The notes below the pieces were generated by a model. The model searched no databases. It was not told the DNA's origin and saw only the letters and a program-made list of their open reading frames with translations. Source: Haematobia irritans (taxonomy: Eukaryota; Arthropoda; Insecta; Diptera; Muscidae). From it: a stretch of DNA of 64,000 bases. The translations under genes were made by a program, and so were the position numbers. Position 1 is the first letter of the stretch. Every line of letters begins with the position of its first letter. The stretch spans positions 95,335,562-95,399,561 of the forward strand of contig NC_134397.1 of the NCBI RefSeq assembly GCF_050003625.1, read 5' to 3'. Shown here piece after piece: positions 11,210 through 23,577 of this stretch.

Positions 11210-12296
11210 TATACCCTTCACCACTACTGTGGTACAGGGTATAATAAGTTTGTGCATTTGTATGTAACGCCAAGAAGGAAAAGTCTGAGACCCATCGTTT
11301 AGTATACCTATCGTCTTAGAATTAAATTCTGAGTCGATTTAGCGATGTCCGTCTGTCTGTCTGTCTGTCCGTCTGTCTGTCTGTCTGTTGGTGTATTTTT
11401 GTGTGCAAAGTACAGCTCGCAGTTTTAGTCCGATTGTCCTAAAATTTGGTATACGGTCCTGTTTCGGCTCAAAGACAATCCCTATCGGTTCAGATTTAGA
11501 TATAGCTGCCATATATATTTTTCACCGATCTGGTCATAATTGGCGTGTATATCAACCGATCTTCTTCAAGTTCCGTACATGCGAATATTTTATGAGTTTC
11601 GAAAAACTTGCAAAATATCAGCCAAATCGGTCCAGATTTAGATATAGCTCCCATATATAGCTTTCGCCCGATTTACACTCATTTGCCCACAGAGGCCAAT
11701 TTTTTGGTCCGATTTAGTTGAAATTTTGCACAGGGAGTAGAATTAGCATTGTAGCTATGCGTGCCAAATTTGGTTGAAATCTGTTCAGATTTAGATATAT
11801 CTTCCATATATAGCTTTCGCCCGATTTTCACTCATATGACAACAGAGGCCAATTTTTAACTCCGATTTAGTTGAAATTTTTCACAGGGAGTAGAATTAGC
11901 ATTGTAGCTATGCGTGCCACTGCTTAGTCGAAAAGTTGTAAAAATTACTCTAATTTTCCTAAATTTCTAATACATATGTATCGAGCGATAAATCATAAAT
12001 AAACTTTTGCGAAGTTTTCTTAAAATTGCTTCAGATTTAAATGTTTCCCATATTTTATTTACTACCCACCCTAGTGTATTAGCCAACTTAAATTTTGAGT
12101 CTATAGATTTTGTAGAAGTCTATCAAATTCTGTCCAGATCGAGTGATATTTAAATGTATGTATTTGGGACAAACCTGTATACATAGCACCCAACACATTT
12201 GACGGATGTGATATGGTATCGAAAATTTAGATCTACAAAGTGGTGCAGGGTATAATATAGTCGGCCCCGCCCGACTTTAGACTTTCCTTACTTGTT
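11210..12296 (+). mobile_element. Mini-me/DINE-1-like element, second subfamily
   Basis: The left end forms the hairpin ATACCCT-TC-ACCAC-TACT-GTGGT-AC-AGGGTAT. A (GTCY)n microsatellite with GTCTGTCTGTCTGTCCGTCT follows at about 11348. The core has two diverged units around GATTTAGATATAGCTCCCAT and GGAGTAGAATTAGCATTGTA. The right end carries TAGTCGGCCCCGCCCGACT and CTTACTTGTTT. A second copy lies in inverted orientation at 18197 to 19245. Non-coding. Confidence 0.75.
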
Positions 12297-13902
12297 TTTT
12301 AATAAACATTTACAAATAAAAATAATTTAATGTAACTGAACCGATTTCGAAAAAATCACCAAAATTATGGCAATTCACCACAAATCCCCAAGTCCCATTC
12401 ATCGACATTTTTCGAAAATTGCGAAAACCATCATCTAATACAAGTTGACTGTCGTCGTCGGAAGTATTTTCTTGAGTGTATCTGTTGTTCACTCATTTCA
12501 TGTGAAACTAAATGTTAGACGAAAAGAACAAGAAAAGTAGGCATATAGGTAGGTAGGTAGTTACTAAAATATTATTTATTCTTATACATAATTGGATTAG
12601 CCAATGTTGCGGCTGGCACGATTATTTTTATTAGTTACAAGTAAGCAGGGCGTTGCCAATGTCGTGTATTTGCTTGCAGCAACATGGGCCAGAAACGGCA
12701 GTATACTTTGCATACTTTTAAAGGTCAAGTGGTCGTAAATAAGTCCAGCCTGAAAGTATGCAAAGCATTTCTGTGACATTTATATTTTCAACAGCAACAA
12801 TTCCATTGCTTGAATTAAGTACACACAACTCGTTCACAGGGTGAAGTAAGGAAATTGTGTTCACATGATATTTGTGTCAAGTGGTACGAATCGGTGCGGG
12901 GAAATTTACTTATGCAGTACTAATTGTGGGGTATTTTACAACAGCAATGGAGTACTTTGAACTTCCGGAAACGAATGAAGTACGTACACCCATAACAAGT
13001 CTGCATGCAATTGAAAACAACAGGGTGATGGATAATTTAAATTTTTAAGTGTATATTAAAAATTTAAAAATCTCATATGGTTCCCTAAGGGATTTTTCTG
13101 AAATAAGTAAAGTTTTTATCCCCTCGAATATAATCATGCAATTACCCTCAAAAGGCAATCAGGACTTTTGGTCAAAGATTATAGAAGAGGAAGATGGGAG
13201 ATTGGCTACTGAGCACATCAAACCATTTACCACATTAGTTTAATACTCGAACCAAACGCGTATACGACAAGTATTGACATAACAAATAAAAAGAAATTAA
13301 GATCACGAAATAAATTTCAATAAAGGGGAGTATGTATTTTTTTTTTTTGTTGTTGGCCAAAATTTAACATTGTTTCATTAAGAAAATTAAATTTTTCATT
13401 TAAAAACTAAAAACAACTAAAAGATTACAAACATGTATTAAACTAATCTGGTAAATGCAACATTTGGTATGACGCAAGCCAATCTTCCTCAAATCTATAA
13501 TCTTTGCTTTTGGTAATGTCGTGCCAAAAATTCTAGAAATTTCTTCCATTGTTCAAACAACCTGGTAAATGCATTCATGTTGGCTAACTTGGAGATTGGT
13601 TTAAATTACAATTGAGTCAACGATAAAGTCAACAAGAGGAATTTTATTATAATATATATGAAATGTTTATTGGGTTCCTTAGATCAGACAGACCTAAAGT
13701 ACACTGGAACCTGAAATTTTACGACACACAATTTACATACTACTAAAGACAAATTTTTTTAAAATAATGAAATCTTAATTGAAGAAAGCCCATTATATTT
13801 GCCCATAAAATTTGTTTCTGTAAATTTAGAATACGAAGCTTTGAAATTTGCGTCCCTCTGACAAAGTCAAATGTCTGTAAAGTATGGCAATATTTCTTTG
13901 GA
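12297..13902. other. Spacer, no gene recognised
   Basis: Only short chance frames are visible. A small (TAGG)n run is at about 12550. The segment 12700 to 12770 contains TACTTTGCATACTTT and its near copy AAAGTATGCAAAGC in inverted arrangement, a possible small hairpin of unknown meaning. Confidence 0.4.
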
Positions 13903-14415
13903 GTAAAAAAAACAGTGAACCCACCAGGAAAGAAAATTTTAGTTAGTTTTAGAAAAAAATTATTAATTTTAGAACATTTTAAGTAAACTATATAAGAAAC
14001 GCAGATGTCACGCCGATTTCACAAAACTAAGTAAAAATTTTCGATAAATTCAAGAAAATTTATTAGACATAATTCATTTTGTTCACTTGTTAAAGAAAAA
14101 TTTCCAAGTTTGAAGGAACAAATTGGAGTTAAAAAAGGCAAAAAGGTCTTTATTACCATTCGAGGTTCATGATGGGGTCATTACTGGTAAAATTTACAAA
14201 TTTTAAGAAATACTGAACCATTTTGTGGGAGACCCGAATTTAGTTCATCTTTATGCTTCATTTGTGTTTAAATTTTTCCTCTATTTTAGTTATTTTAACT
14301 AACGTACACAAACAATTATTAACGTCATAGAAACATTATTAAAACGTAATAATTCCTAATTAAAATAGAATTAAATCAGCTTTAGTGAAATACAGGGTTC
14401 ACTTCTTTTTGAGTG
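13903..14415 (+). mobile_element. MITE family E, GTGAACCCA ends
   Basis: The element carries AACAGTGAACCCACCAGGAA near its left end and GGGTTCACTTCTTTTTGAGTG at its right end, followed by TA. Internal blocks such as AATTCAAGAAAATTT, GAGGTTCATGATGG and GGTAAAATTTACAAATTT match the copy at 46135 to 46599 in the same order. The left terminal bases are degraded. Non-coding, probably Tc1/mariner-mobilised. Confidence 0.65.
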
Positions 14416-14509
14416 TAGCATAGACATGCATAAAAATATAATAAAGGAAGACACTCAACCACATTACCAAAGACAATTTTATGTTGCGAACGGAACTTTT
14501 ACAACGTCA

Positions 14510-14837
14510 ATGAAACTTCTTCGTTATTTTAAAGAAAATGTTTCATACTTTTTACGAAGAAATTTTAACACAGAATGTTTAGTAATATATTCATAATCTC
14601 GTAAAAACTTCTTCACAAAAATCATGAAATTTGAAGAAAGTTTCGTTAAAAGTACGAACTTTTTACGAATAAAAATTAATGTAGAATATGTCGTAGACGT
14701 TTCGTATATTCCTAAAATGTTCTTCGTAAAACATACGAAAATGAATGAAAATTTCGTTGTTTTAATGAAGAATTCACGAAGAATAGTTAATGAAGAATTC
14801 TTCATAAAATTAACGAAGAGAATTCTTTCGGTGTAGT
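14510..14837. repeat. CGAAG/CTTCG-rich repeat, possible MITE
   Basis: The stretch is dense in TTCGT and ACGAA words and inverted motifs such as GAAGAATTC. It ends TTCTTTCGGTG followed by TA, like the TA-flanked MITEs of this window. A matching left end is not clear. Open frames on both strands come from the compositional bias. Confidence 0.3.
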
Positions 14838-14916
14838 TTCTCAATCGCTCATTGTAAAGTAACCCCTTTTGTTTTGCTATTTTCATTGCCTATTGTTATT
14901 GTTGTAGTAATATGAG

Positions 14917-15971
14917 CCCAGCGGCGTAGTTCATGTGGTTGGAAGGCCTCCTTCCAGGCCTGTCTAGGCATTGCAGAGGCCTGCTTAGGACATTACACCT
15001 TCTTTTCCATTTAACATAGGGTGAGATTGGAGGGCAAGGCCTTATTTGTAGCTTCCATAAAAGACCCTTCACCAGCCCTCCAAAAAGAAGGAGGCTTACA
15101 GGAGTGTATATAAAACACCTACATAATTACTGATAATATAACTACTTCTCACGTCCTTCCTATTGTAGGCATGGTGTAGCGCTATACGGGTTCTCGTTTA
15201 GGAAGGCCTTCCATACACATTCCCAAAATAATGCCTTTATGATAAATAAATAATCCGGTATTAAATTTTTATGCTTTTGTTTCAAATTTATTTATTTTTA
15301 ACATTAAAAAAGATTAGCGTTCAGAGATATATAAAAACATAAAGAAAATGTCAAGTCACTCCCCAAGATATCACTGGCGTACGCTAAATTATTATCCACA
15401 TGGCATTAATGAAAATATTTTCTGACATAAATAGTTATAAATTTCAAATGTTGCTATGTTTCATTTTTGTCTTTGTTTGGGGGTAGACAATGTTAAAATA
15501 CAATTCCTCTAACATACACGAAATCCTACGCATTCCTAATAGCTTATTTTTGGAAGTGGAAAGCTATGCAATTACATTCCTATTCATTTCTATTTGTAAG
15601 TCGGGGATTGTCATAATATGAAATAACCGTTTGACTTCCAAAGGCATTACAAATGCATTCTAATTATAAATTAATAGGAATGTAAACAATTTTAAAGCTC
15701 TCTTTTAAACGAGAGCACAAGACATCTCTCTTGCTACATAATTTTAACACCCATGCTATACAACTTGCTATAAAGAAGGCAGAGAGAATGTCCGTGTGCA
15801 TAAAATGAAAAAAGTAAATGAAACGCAATGCTTAAATACAGGTCTGATTTTAGAAGGCTTCCGATGAATGTAAAATCAGTACACATGCATGCCTTATAAA
15901 CACAACTCCTTCCAATTTAAGGCATTTAACATGCCTGAATTTGCAAGGTCCTTCTCAATTCCGCCGCTGGG
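14917..15971. mobile_element. TIR element with CCCAGCGGCG ends, hAT-like
   Basis: The left end is CCCAGCGGCGTAGTTCA. The right end on the minus strand is CCCAGCGGCGGAATTGAGA. The subterminal regions on both sides are rich in AAGGCCTCCTTCC/AGGCCT and related words, while the middle is AT-rich. About 1.05 kb, no transposase. The CAGCGG ends would suit the hAT superfamily, but I do not see a clean 8-bp duplication. Confidence 0.55.
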
Positions 15972-16285
15972 AGCATAACCACATGTATATATGTGGTACT
16001 GTATGTGTGCGACATCTGCTAGATGAATTACAAGATGTTTGTAGATTATTCTAGATGGTTGTAGGCAAGACTAGACACACACCAGATGGATATAGTCTAT
16101 TCTACAACTATCTTGCCAGAATGTTCCAAATCATCGTACTTTTGTTATATAAAGAACGGACAGAGGGAGCATGTTTTGCTAATTACAAAAAAAAGAAACT
16201 TTTTTATCTTTAATTCAAAGATTCAATTTCTGACATTAGGGAACATTTGCCAGACTTCAAAGACATACTTTTTTCGCGAAGGAAG

Positions 16286-16637
16286 TAGGTTAGGTTAGGT
16301 CAGGTTATGTGGCAGCCCGATGTATCAAGCTCACTTAGACTATTCAGTCCATTGTGATACCACAGTGGTGAACTTCTCTCTTATCACTGAGTGCTGCCCG
16401 ATTCCATGTTAAGCTCAATGACAAGGGACCTCCTTTTTATAGCCGAGTCCGAACGGCGTTCCACATTCCAGTGAAACCACTTAGAGAAGCTTTGAAACCC
16501 TCAGAAATGTCACCAGCATTACTGAGGTGGGATAATCCACCGCTGAAAAACTTTTTGGTGTTCGGTCGTAGCAGGAATCGAACCCACGACCTTGTGTATG
16601 CAAGGCGGGCATGCTAACCATTGCACCACGGTGGCTC
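16286..16637 (-). mobile_element. tRNA-derived SINE, full length, 11-bp target duplication
   Basis: On the minus strand it begins at GGAGCCACCGTGGTGCAA. It has a pol III A box (TGGTGCAATGG) and B box (GGTTCGATTCC), a conserved body, then the tail with CACAATGGACTGAATAGTC, CGGGCTGCCAC and (CCTAA)n. CGCGAAGGAAG occurs on both sides (16275-16285 and 16638-16648), so insertion was by target-primed reverse transcription. Five other substantial copies are in the window. It encodes no protein. Confidence 0.92.
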
Positions 16638-16662
16638 CGCGAAGGAAGCCACCGTGGTGCAA
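16621..16662. repeat. Hairpin from two opposed SINE heads
   Basis: TTGCACCACGGTGGC (16621-16635) and its exact inverse GCCACCGTGGTGCAA (16648-16662) flank a 12-base spacer holding most of the target duplication. The left arm is the head of the full SINE; the right arm is a lone 15-base SINE head in the other direction. Confidence 0.85.
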
Positions 16663-17429
16663 TTTCTTTCCATGTAATGGAAATTTCTTTCCATGTAATG
16701 GAAAGAAATTGGAACGAAAATTATAAACTTTATTTTAAATACAATTCTCCATTTTAAAGAAGTTTGTCCTTGACACTGTGTAAGTGTTATCAAATGTACT
16801 ATATATTCATCATTCATATTAGATATACATGTACATATTTCTTTTAGTATATGATATGGAAAATCTCTACCTTTTAAATGTGAAAAGTGACAACAGTGGT
16901 TCACGGTCCGTAAACAAGTGATGCTCTCATGCTCTCACATGGGAACAAACCCACGATGCCTATATTGGTTGTGGTAGCTCAATATGTTTACTTAGTAATG
17001 TGAGGTGGGTGTTCGCATTAACGTAGCATTTGTATAGTCCAAAAGTAAATCGGAATAAAATCACGGCCTGAAAACGCGAAGGCCTAATATACGTCACATT
17101 AGCTTTATCTAACATACAACGCCCATATTATACAAGTCATGCGGTACCAGTTCATTCGAAAATATTTTCACTTCCATAGGAGCTGGCTTACGTCTGTGTC
17201 CATCTAGATATGTATACGAAATTGGTTCACGGTTTATTCGCCATCCACACTGAAAGTTTATCCGGACAACAGTGCTCCTGTCAAAAATATCCCAAATGTT
17301 GGGCACATATATGTTATGTTCGACGGCATAATCGATCCTGCTGCTTGTTAATCGATAACACATTTACCGATTATTAAGTCATCACCGACAATTCTTAGTG
17401 ATTGGCCACATTGTAAAATTCTATTCAAA
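16663..17429. other. Spacer with a small palindromic repeat
   Basis: TTTCTTTCCATGTAATGGAA occurs twice in tandem from about 16663 to 16710; TTCCATGTAATGGAA is near-palindromic. From about 16730 there is a scrap resembling 34180 (TTTAAAGAA-TTTGTCCTT). No gene is recognised. Confidence 0.4.
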
Positions 17430-17559
17430 CACAGACATTCGACATTGTCATTCGGATATCATCAAATTGATTTTATAGTGGATAATTGTGTGCCGGCGAA
17501 TAGACAAATTTATAACGGCTTAGCCGCCGCTGACAAAAACGGGTCGGCTTCATTCTCTG
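17430..17559 (+). mobile_element. GCC-rich hAT MITE, truncated right half
   Basis: This segment matches, in order, the outer half of the element at 53985 to 54443 read on the minus strand: AAATTGATTTTATA, GTGGATAATTGT, CGGCTTAGCCG and GGGTCGGCTTCATTCTCTG. It ends at the same terminus. The opposite terminus is not visible, so it is truncated or eroded. Confidence 0.65.
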
Positions 17560-18196
17560 GTCTGGACGGCGCATTACGTAAACTACCACTTGCTTGCTAC
17601 CTTAATTCACCCACTGAACATGTTTCTCGTATAGAAATGCATTAAAACTATGGGCGTACAATTATTATTTGTTTATCATCTAAATGTCATGTATATCGTA
17701 ATCATAAACCCCAATACAGTTGTTACACCTGTATTACGGTGGGTATGACAACTCTAGCAAGGATTTGGCGACCTGTTTGCGATTGGCTGTTATTGTTTAT
17801 ACATCCGTGTGCAAGTGAGCATCAGCATTGGGTTTGCACAAAGGATCAAATCTGGCATATGCATAGTTTTGCAGCAAGTTTGACTGAAATACATAAATTC
17901 ACATTTTTGTATACTCGGAGCTGTTTGAAATTTTGGCAAAGATCAACCATTTGTATAGGTACGTTTGGGGAATAACAGAAATACGTAGAGACCGCTGGGA
18001 TTACATAGACTTAGCTGATGATACTGAGTTGAGAGATACATTTGATACGTTTAGCTTCAGTATCAACTTAAATCCTGGAAAGATTTTGCAATAGTCTTGA
18101 AAGCTGAGGATAGTGTTTACATTCTCCTGCCCCCTTCGGGATATAGTGCAGAAATTTTTAAGCTGGTATTGAATTCAGAAAATTAAATCATTATGA
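17560..18196. other. Spacer, no gene recognised
   Basis: Slightly less AT-rich than its neighbours, with short open stretches, but no domain or transposon I recognise. Confidence 0.35.
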
Positions 18197-19245
18197 AACA
18201 AGTAAGGAAAGTCTAAAGTCGGGCGGGCCGACTATATTATACCCTGCACCACTTTGTAGATCTAAATTTTCGATACCATTCACATCCGTCAAATGTGTTG
18301 GGGCTATATATAAAGGTTTGTCCCAAATACATACATTTAAATATCACTCGATCTGGACAGAATTTGATAGACTTCTACAAAATCTATAGACTCAAAATTT
18401 AAGTCGGCTAATGCACTAGGGTGGAACACAATGTTAGTAAAAAATAAATATGGGAAACATTTAAATCTGGAGCAATTTTAAGAAAACTTCGCAAAAGTTT
18501 ATTTATGATTTATCGCTCGATATATATGCATTAGAAGTTTAGGAAAATTAGAGTAATTTATACAACTTTTCGACTAAGCAGTGGCGATTTTACAAGGAAA
18601 ATGTTGGTATTTTGACCATTTTTGTCGAAATCAGAAAAACATATATATGGGAGCTATATCTAAATCTGAACCGATTTCAACCAAATTTGGCACGCATAGC
18701 TACAATGCTAATTATACTCCCTGTGCAAAATTTCAACTAAATCGGAGCAAAAAATTGGCCTCTGTGGTCATTAGAGTGTAAATCGGGCGAAAGCTATATA
18801 TGCATCTGAACCGATTTGGCTGATATTTTGCAAGTTTTTCGAGACTCATAAAATATTCGGATGTACGGAATTTGAGGAAGATCGGTTGATATACACGCCA
18901 ATTATGACTAGATCGGTGAAAAATATATATGGCAGCTATATCTAAATCTGAACCGATTTTTTCCCAAAATCAATAGGGATCGTCTTTGAGCCGAAACAGG
19001 ACCCTATACCAAATTTTAGGACAATCGGACTAAAACTGCGAGCTGTACTTTGCACACAAAAATACATCAACAGACAGACAGACAGACGGACAGACAGACA
19101 GACGGACATCGCTAAATCGACTCAGAATTTAATTCTAAGACGATCGGTATACTAAACGATGGGTCTCAGACTTTTCCTTCTTGGCGTTACATACAAATGC
19201 ACAAACTTATTATACCCTGTACCACAGTAGTGGTGAAGGGTATAA
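18197..19245 (-). mobile_element. Mini-me/DINE-1-like element, inverted partner of 11210
   Basis: Read on the minus strand, it starts with the hairpin ATACCCT-GT-ACCAC-AGTA-GTGGT-GA-AGGGTAT. It then has the GTCCGTCTGTCTG microsatellite and ends with AGTCGGCCCGCCCGACT and CTTACTTGT. It is collinear with 11210 to 12296 but has one core unit fewer. The two copies are in opposite orientation about 6 kb apart. Confidence 0.75.
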
Positions 19246-21917
19246 AAATCCTCTATCTGGGGGTTATAAGACTTTCTTACGTAATGGAAATACTCAGACT
19301 TAAATGTGAATCAACATGATACAAATAAGTTAATACTTTTTTGTTTGTCAAATTTAAGAGAATTTATTAATAATAATTTTTTTCTCTAGTTCAAGAAAAT
19401 TTGAAGGAAGAAATTGGAATTAAAATTGTTAAAATGTAGAGTTATACGAAGATTACGGCTAACACAATTTGAGTTTGCTTGTTTATGGTTTCTAAAATAG
19501 TACAAAAAGAATTCACTTATAAACTGTACTATTTTAATAAAGTAAAATGCAATCAATAGTAATAAAAAATTAATATAAATATTGAAAGAAAAAAATCAAT
19601 AAAAAATAAATAAATAGCCCAAGGAAAAATAATCCCCTTGTGTAATGACTATAAATTACAAAATATTAAAAAAAATTAATTAAAATTAGTAGCAACACAT
19701 CAACATCAACGTAGAAATTTGACAAAAAGTATACATAATACAAAAAAAAAAAAAATACTGATATATTTAATTTTAAACCAATTTTATATTAATTAATCAA
19801 AGTAATATGATTTTGCAGTTTAATTTTAAATTGACTGTAATTACTTATTTTTCTTACTTGAGACGGTCAATTGTTCCACAATCGCTTGTATATATTGAGA
19901 ATTGCCTATCCGATACCAGGCAACGAGTCCTATATGCGATGAGGCAAATGGGACGATTCAACCGAGTGAAATAGAGTTTTTTTTATAGATGTATTTTGGT
20001 TGTGATGAGAATATATCTTCTGGATTTGAAGTACGAGTAAGCATTTAAAACTAAGTAGTTGTTCAAATGTTATATTATATAAATGAGAGCCATAGTTTGA
20101 GATACTTCTATAACGGTCCACACTATAAGGGGGCCGCTATAGAAGAGTAAGTTAACTCATTTCAGAAAATTATTAATTTATACAAAACTTATTTTTGTAG
20201 ACGTTTTATCTTTAGAATGAAATAATTCAAGTTTAAAATGAGCATGTTGACATAAAATAAATTCGGTTAAACTAAAGTTAACTCGTATTTGACAAGTATG
20301 AAACAATTTTTTAATTATATCAAAATTATTTGGCAATTTTTTCAATGTTAACTCATTTGGGACGCCTTTGGTAAATTTATGAAGGACTTTGCAATTCAAT
20401 TTTTAAAAATACAAATAAATTGAAAAATCGAAATAATTAATATTCGTTTTGTAATAACAGGGAAGTAAAAGCAAATTACGTTCTAAGAAGGTAGGGTGTC
20501 CAAACCCGACACCGGTTACTTGGATTCAATTACACAAACCTAAACCGGATAGTTTGAAAAATTGGCATTTCCGGTTAATCGCGAAAACCGGGTTGTCACC
20601 ATCGGTTAACCGATTTTTTGAATTTCAATGAAATATCTACATATTTTATCATATGTTTCTTCCGAAGATTTAACTTTTTATAAAGAGATACTGAAGATGA
20701 GAAACAACTGACTACTTACAACACGTTCACTAAGTAACACAAAATAATCTCTTACTACACCACTCTCCACGTCGATTTCGCAGTTTTCGTAAAAATAAAG
20801 TCAAGAGAAATTTCGCTCCTCATCTTTCAGTGTATACAATGTTATACACGACGTATGGTATAGTTCGACGTCTATCATCAGTTCATAAAAGATAGTAACA
20901 TAAAGGGAGCACCTTTATGTTACTAATGTTTTCTATCACGATGGAAATACATCATGAATTTATCCTTGGTTTGTTTTAAGAGTTAACTTTACTGCAATGA
21001 ATTGTTAATTCTTTTTCTTTGTTTTATAGAATACAATTAAAGTGATTAAAACACGTTTTCACTAATGAGATTTTCGCAATTTTGCATCTTTGTTTCCAAT
21101 CAAAATCCCAACGATTAATGTAAGGAAGAATCTTTGAATCGGATTAAACGTTTGTTCTGTTTGTGTAATTTAACTGGTTTTCTTAAATTTTTAAAATTAA
21201 TTTGTAAACAAATGATAAAGTTTACATATAGATTATCATCTCAGATTGACCGTAAATTATTGAATTTTAAATGTAAACACGTTCCGAAAATTGCACTCCT
21301 ACCCAACTTACTTCCTTACAGTTTCTTGCTCATTAACTTTGACGACTATTAGTTTCATCTGTATTCCTTCTAGATATTTGTTTAGAATTATGTTTGAAAG
21401 TTTTAATTTAATATTGTAACTTCAACATAACTCCATCAACTAGTGCAAAACCCTTATCTATGTGCTCGAGCTTACTTGATGTTCATTTTTGCTGAAATTT
21501 TCTCGTTGTTGCTCTAGGAGCTGATTAAGTTTCATAGTTTACATAATTTGGTGTTGTAAAGAACTCTAGCCAAGTGCAAACCTTGGAAATGTCATTCGTG
21601 AAATGGAATAATTATTACTTGGAGGGTAACATGACACTTTGAAGACATGAATAATTTCAAATGAAAATTTCTATTTGTGCCCAAAAGTTTCATGTTGAGC
21701 TTTTGGAAAAGTAGACTTTATCGCCTTATTAAAGATGTTTGTATTAGGAAATTTTGATTTCCAAGAAGGACAAGGAAAATAATGAACTCTAGTGCATGTG
21801 AATGTAGGGAAAAGAAAGGCGGTAGAGTGAAGACATATTAAGTAATTACGATACATAACTCGACTTTTGTCACACAACAAGTTTGTATCTCGCATCCCAG
21901 CAATACATGGGTAAGTA
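19246..21917. other. Long AT-rich spacer with scraps of repeats
   Basis: A piece at about 19350 to 19455 (AAGAAAATTTGAAGGAAGAAATTGGA) resembles the inside of MITE family E. An A-run lies at about 19741. At 20500 to 20640 several ACCGGTTA/CCGGTTAA words form an inverted-repeat-rich block like that at 7.04 kb. No gene is recognised. Confidence 0.4.
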
Positions 21918-22719
21918 CACACACAGAGAATACAGATTGGTTGTGATAACCGAATGTATTGCCAACCTCCTTTTGGCAGTTGCACCAACTATCTGTTGGC
22001 AGTTGTGTCACCTGAAAAATTCGGTCGACCCAATCGAATTATGGGAAATCCAACTGATACTATATATGGAGTTTGTTGTATCAGACGATGGAATTGGTCG
22101 TTGCTGCCTTCTTCATTTGGTTGTGTCACCCAACTTTAATAGCACTATAACCGAATAAAAAAATTAATTTCATTTAAATTGTATTTTATTGTTATATTTG
22201 GTTTAAATACATTTAAATATTTGTATTAGAGATGTATAGCTAAATACAAATTAATGTCCTTAAAATGTTTTAGCGGTTGGGCACACAAAATTTAATACAC
22301 ACCTCATTATGACTTTCAGTTGAAAGTGAAAGGGTGTGTATGTGTAAAGGCATAAAAATGGACCCGTATTACCAGTTTGTGCATATAAGTTAATTTTGGT
22401 CGCCATCTGTTCCTACAGACACGTTTGGACAAGCAAGCCAATTTTGAAACCACAACTGATGAACTTCTTCTTACTGCTGAGTGTGTCCCGATAGTGTGCT
22501 AGGCATTATGAAAAATAAATAACTTTTGAGTGTTCGGCCGAATCTGACCTATGACCCTTTGTATCCATTTGGGTCCGTTATACAATGTTGGCATATTTGA
22601 TTATTGCTTAAAAATAAATCAAATAATATTAGTTAGATTTTGGTGCACGAATGTTTATAAAAACAGTTCAGAACCTACCACATCTCTGTGAGGTTCTAAG
22701 TAGACAAAGCATCCTGGAG

Positions 22720-23577
22720 AAAAGAGAAAGATGCTCAGTATGCTTTGACATTTCATCATGAATAGACTTACTAACGAGCAACGCTTGCAAATCATTGAAT
22801 TTTATTACCAAAATCAGTGGCAGAAAATCCGCTTTTTTATCGACAAATTTTGTTCAGCGATGAGGCTCATTTCTGGTTGAATGGCTACGTAAATAAGCAA
22901 AATTGCCGCATTTGGAGTGAAGAGCAACCAGAAGCCGTTCAAGAACTGCCCATGCATCCCGAAAAATGCACTGTTTGGTGTGGTTTGTACGCTGGTGGAA
23001 TCATTGGACCGTATTTTTTCAAAGATGCTGTTGGACGCAACGTTACGGTGAATGGCGATCGCTATCGTTCGATGCCAACAAACTTTTTGTTGCCAAAAAT
23101 GGAAGAACTGAACTTGGTTGACATGTGGTTTCAACAAGATGGCGCTACATGCCACACAGCTCGCGATTCTATGGCCATTTTGAGGGAAAACTTCGGAGAA
23201 CAATTCATCTCAAGAAATGGACCGGTAAGTTGGCCACCAAGATCATGCGATTTGACGCCTTTAGACTATTTTTTGTGGGGCTACGTCAAGTCTAAAGTCT
23301 ACAGAAATAAGCCAGCGACTATTCCAGCTTTGGAAGACAACATTTCCGAAGAAATTCGGGTTATTCCGGCCGAAATGCTCGAAAAAGTTGCCCAAAATTG
23401 GACTTTCCGAATGGACCACCTAAGACGCAGCCGCGGTCAACATTTAAATGAAATTATCTTCAAAAAGTAAATGTCATGGACCAATCTAACGTTTCAAATA
23501 AAGAACCGATGAGATTTTGCAAATTTTAGGCGTTTTTTTAAAAAAAAAAGTTATCAAGCTCTTAACAAATCACCCTT
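22720..23577 (+). mobile_element. DD41D mariner relative (rosa-like), copy 1
   Basis: The right end is AACAAATCACCCTT followed by TA, identical to the outer end of the copy at 51740. The left terminal repeat is missing: homology with copy 2 starts only at AAAGAGAAAGATGCTCAG. The original gene start, ATGAATAGACTTACTAACG at 22758, is present but is joined out of frame to the catalytic half by an internal deletion at about 22816. The element is therefore dead in cis. Confidence 0.85.
22817..23470 (+). pseudogene. DD41D Tc1/mariner-family transposase, catalytic half
   Basis: A 217-codon open frame is left, starting inside the gene and ending at TAA. The catalytic triad is visible: FSDEAHFW (Asp codon 22859), FQQDGATCH (Asp codon 23138) and TPLDYFLWG (Asp codon 23264). 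The last two aspartates are separated by 41 residues, the DD41D spacing of rosa-like elements. The N-terminal helix-turn-helix half is deleted except for about 20 codons at 22758 that are out of frame. The C-terminus (HLNEIIFKK) is intact. Only four of 217 residues differ from the copy at 51847, so both are young. Confidence 0.88.

Noticed and set aside
11348..11392. GTCTGTCTGTCCGTCTG run as a CRISPR or independent satellite
   Set aside because: It is the (GTCY)n microsatellite that sits at a fixed place in each mini-me-like element.
14524..14886. 120-codon minus-strand frame as a gene
   Set aside because: The region is built of TTCGT/ACGAA words, gives a biased protein, and has a competing frame on the other strand.
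20500..20640. CCGGTTAACCG-rich block as a regulatory site cluster
   Set aside because: A similar block at 7.04 kb suggests a dispersed repeat; no gene is near, and ends could not be defined.
22814..23203. 129-codon minus-strand frame
   Set aside because: It lies opposite the DD41D transposase, whose catalytic motifs are on the plus strand.
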